DNA of 6,906 nt from an uncultured Bacteroidia bacterium (GTDB lineage: Bacteria > Bacteroidota > Bacteroidia > Bacteroidales > UBA932), in contig CADBUS010000106.1 in assembly GCA_902797895.1 (NCBI GenBank), positions 1 to 6,906 on the forward strand. Reading direction: 5' to 3'. Below the pieces are notes generated by a model. That model did not search any database, was not told where the DNA came from, and worked only from the letters and a program-made list of their open reading frames with translations. Position 1 is the first letter of the stretch. Each line of letters begins with the position of its first letter. Positions 6,028-6,906 of this stretch are shown here, piece after piece. A program made the position numbers and the translations under genes.

Positions 6028-6891
6028 ATGAAAAAAGTTTTTATTATGAGTTTATTAGCTCTTTTTTCTTGTATTGCTTTTGCTCAAAAACCCGATGCAG
6101 AACTTATAAAAAGAATAGAAAACCAGAATTTCTATAATCCTCATAGTATGTTCCTTGCCTCAGATAATGATGCACAAGCCTACTTGATGAGAATTAACAA
6201 GTTCTCAAAAAAATCAATGGAAGAGACCATAAAGTTTATGGAAGGAGACTATCGCCAAGCTAAAGAAATATTGGATCTTAAAAAGGCTATTGTTAAAAAG
6301 AAGCAAGGGGCAAAGGCAGATAAGGAGTTGGCTAAGTTTTTTAAGGATGTTGATGCAATCAAGGAAAAATTTGTTAAGGCAGAGGATATTGTGCGCCGTT
6401 ATAATATGATAAAAGGTGCGGTGGAGCACAGAATTGAGAATTTTCCTGTAAAAAGAATGCCGCAAGGAGAGCTTACCTATTACAGTTCATCATCTTCCAA
6501 TGGTTTTGCCGGATGGAGGCGCGAGGTTAGATTGGAGTATGATAAAAAAGGGGATAAGCGTATTTTGGTGGTGAATAATGAGAATATGAATCGTCCTATT
6601 GGAGAAGATGAGCCGAAACCAATTACAGAGATTGAAGTAGATGAGGCTCTTTTCAAGAGTGTTAGGCAGATGATAGAGGAGGGTAAACTCTATGAGATAG
6701 CAGAAGATTACTACGCAGATATGTTTATTACAGATGGAACCAATTGGAGTCTTTACATAACGTTTGACGATAGAAAACACATAGGCTCAGGCGGTTATAT
6801 GGCTTGGCCCGAGCAAAGTGATGTAATAAACAAAATAGACAACTACCTTGTGCAGGAGTTCAACAAGCGCACAGGGAAAGAGTCAAAATAA
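6028..6891 (+). CDS. Exported protein of unknown function, AT-rich gene
   Basis: I do not recognise a named family for this 287-residue protein. The start MKKVFIMSLLALFSCIAFAQ is a signal peptide, probably cut after AFA (residue 19). LFSC at 12-15 could be read as a weak lipobox, but hydrophobic residues continue past it, so a soluble periplasmic or secreted protein is likelier. Residues about 58-135 are lysine- and glutamate-rich and helix-like. A separate C-terminal region (about 147-275) looks mixed alpha/beta. It ends with DGTNWSLYITFDD (236-248) then GSGGYMAWP (253-261), a pattern I recall, without certainty, from uncharacterised exported proteins of gut bacteria. The gene lies 56 bases after the serine protease on the same strand. 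My counts on four 60-base lines give about 34% GC, against about 54% on four lines of the protease gene. The ATG at 6028 is the only sensible start. No enzyme motif is visible. Confidence 0.85.
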   Translation: MKKVFIMSLLALFSCIAFAQKPDAELIKRIENQNFYNPHSMFLASDNDAQAYLMRINKFSKKSMEETIKFMEGDYRQAKEILDLKKAIVKKKQGAKADKELAKFFKDVDAIKEKFVKAEDIVRRYNMIKGAVEHRIENFPVKRMPQGELTYYSSSSSNGFAGWRREVRLEYDKKGDKRILVVNNENMNRPIGEDEPKPITEIEVDEALFKSVRQMIEEGKLYEIAEDYYADMFITDGTNWSLYITFDDRKHIGSGGYMAWPEQSDVINKIDNYLVQEFNKRTGKESK

Positions 6892-6906
6892 CGGAATAGG
6901 GGAAAC

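Noticed and set aside
6039..6072. A lipobox (LFSC) making the last protein a lipoprotein
   Set aside because: Hydrophobic residues IAFA continue after the Cys and AFA-Q is a better ordinary signal-peptidase site; kept only as an alternative in the gene entry.

Overview
The window looks like ordinary chromosome from a Gram-negative member of the Bacteroidota, most likely the order Bacteroidales. The reasons are a KdtA/WaaA protein with Bacteroidota-type motifs, an MlaE/MlaF pair arranged permease first and ATPase second, a bacterial M13 peptidase lipoprotein, few strong Shine-Dalgarno sites, and several copies of the Bacteroidota -7 promoter element TAnnTTTG. The genus cannot be set from the sequence. 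Nothing here proves a mobile element, CRISPR array or RNA gene.

Layout. At the left end, reading leftward (minus strand), is an envelope phospholipid-transport operon: mlaE (271-1011), then 10 bases later mlaF, of which only the first 86 codons are present (1-260). Divergent from it, across 74 bases, is waaA/kdtA (1086-2369, plus), the Kdo transferase of lipopolysaccharide synthesis. waaA converges on a large M13 metallopeptidase lipoprotein gene (2666-4741, minus). The 296 bases between them are the least ordinary part of the window. They hold an AT-rich near-perfect palindrome, a chain of short GC-rich hairpins, three copies of a pyrimidine-rich direct repeat, and a good intrinsic terminator for the peptidase gene. 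Divergent from the peptidase gene is a trypsin-like serine protease lipoprotein (4865-5971, plus). It is followed after 56 bases by an exported protein of unknown function (6028-6891, plus), whose DNA is much more AT-rich than its neighbours.

How the genes fit together. All six genes concern the cell envelope: outer-membrane lipid homeostasis (mlaEF), lipid A/Kdo assembly (waaA), and two predicted lipid-anchored proteases plus a secreted protein. The theme is a coherent envelope neighbourhood rather than one dedicated pathway, and no co-regulation is proven. The most notable points are the hairpin/repeat cluster, an unusual helical insertion of about 100 residues inside the serine protease domain, promoter-like elements only 6 bases upstream of two start codons (possible leaderless messages), and the AT-rich last gene. 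I did not find convincing evidence of a wholly new multi-gene system.
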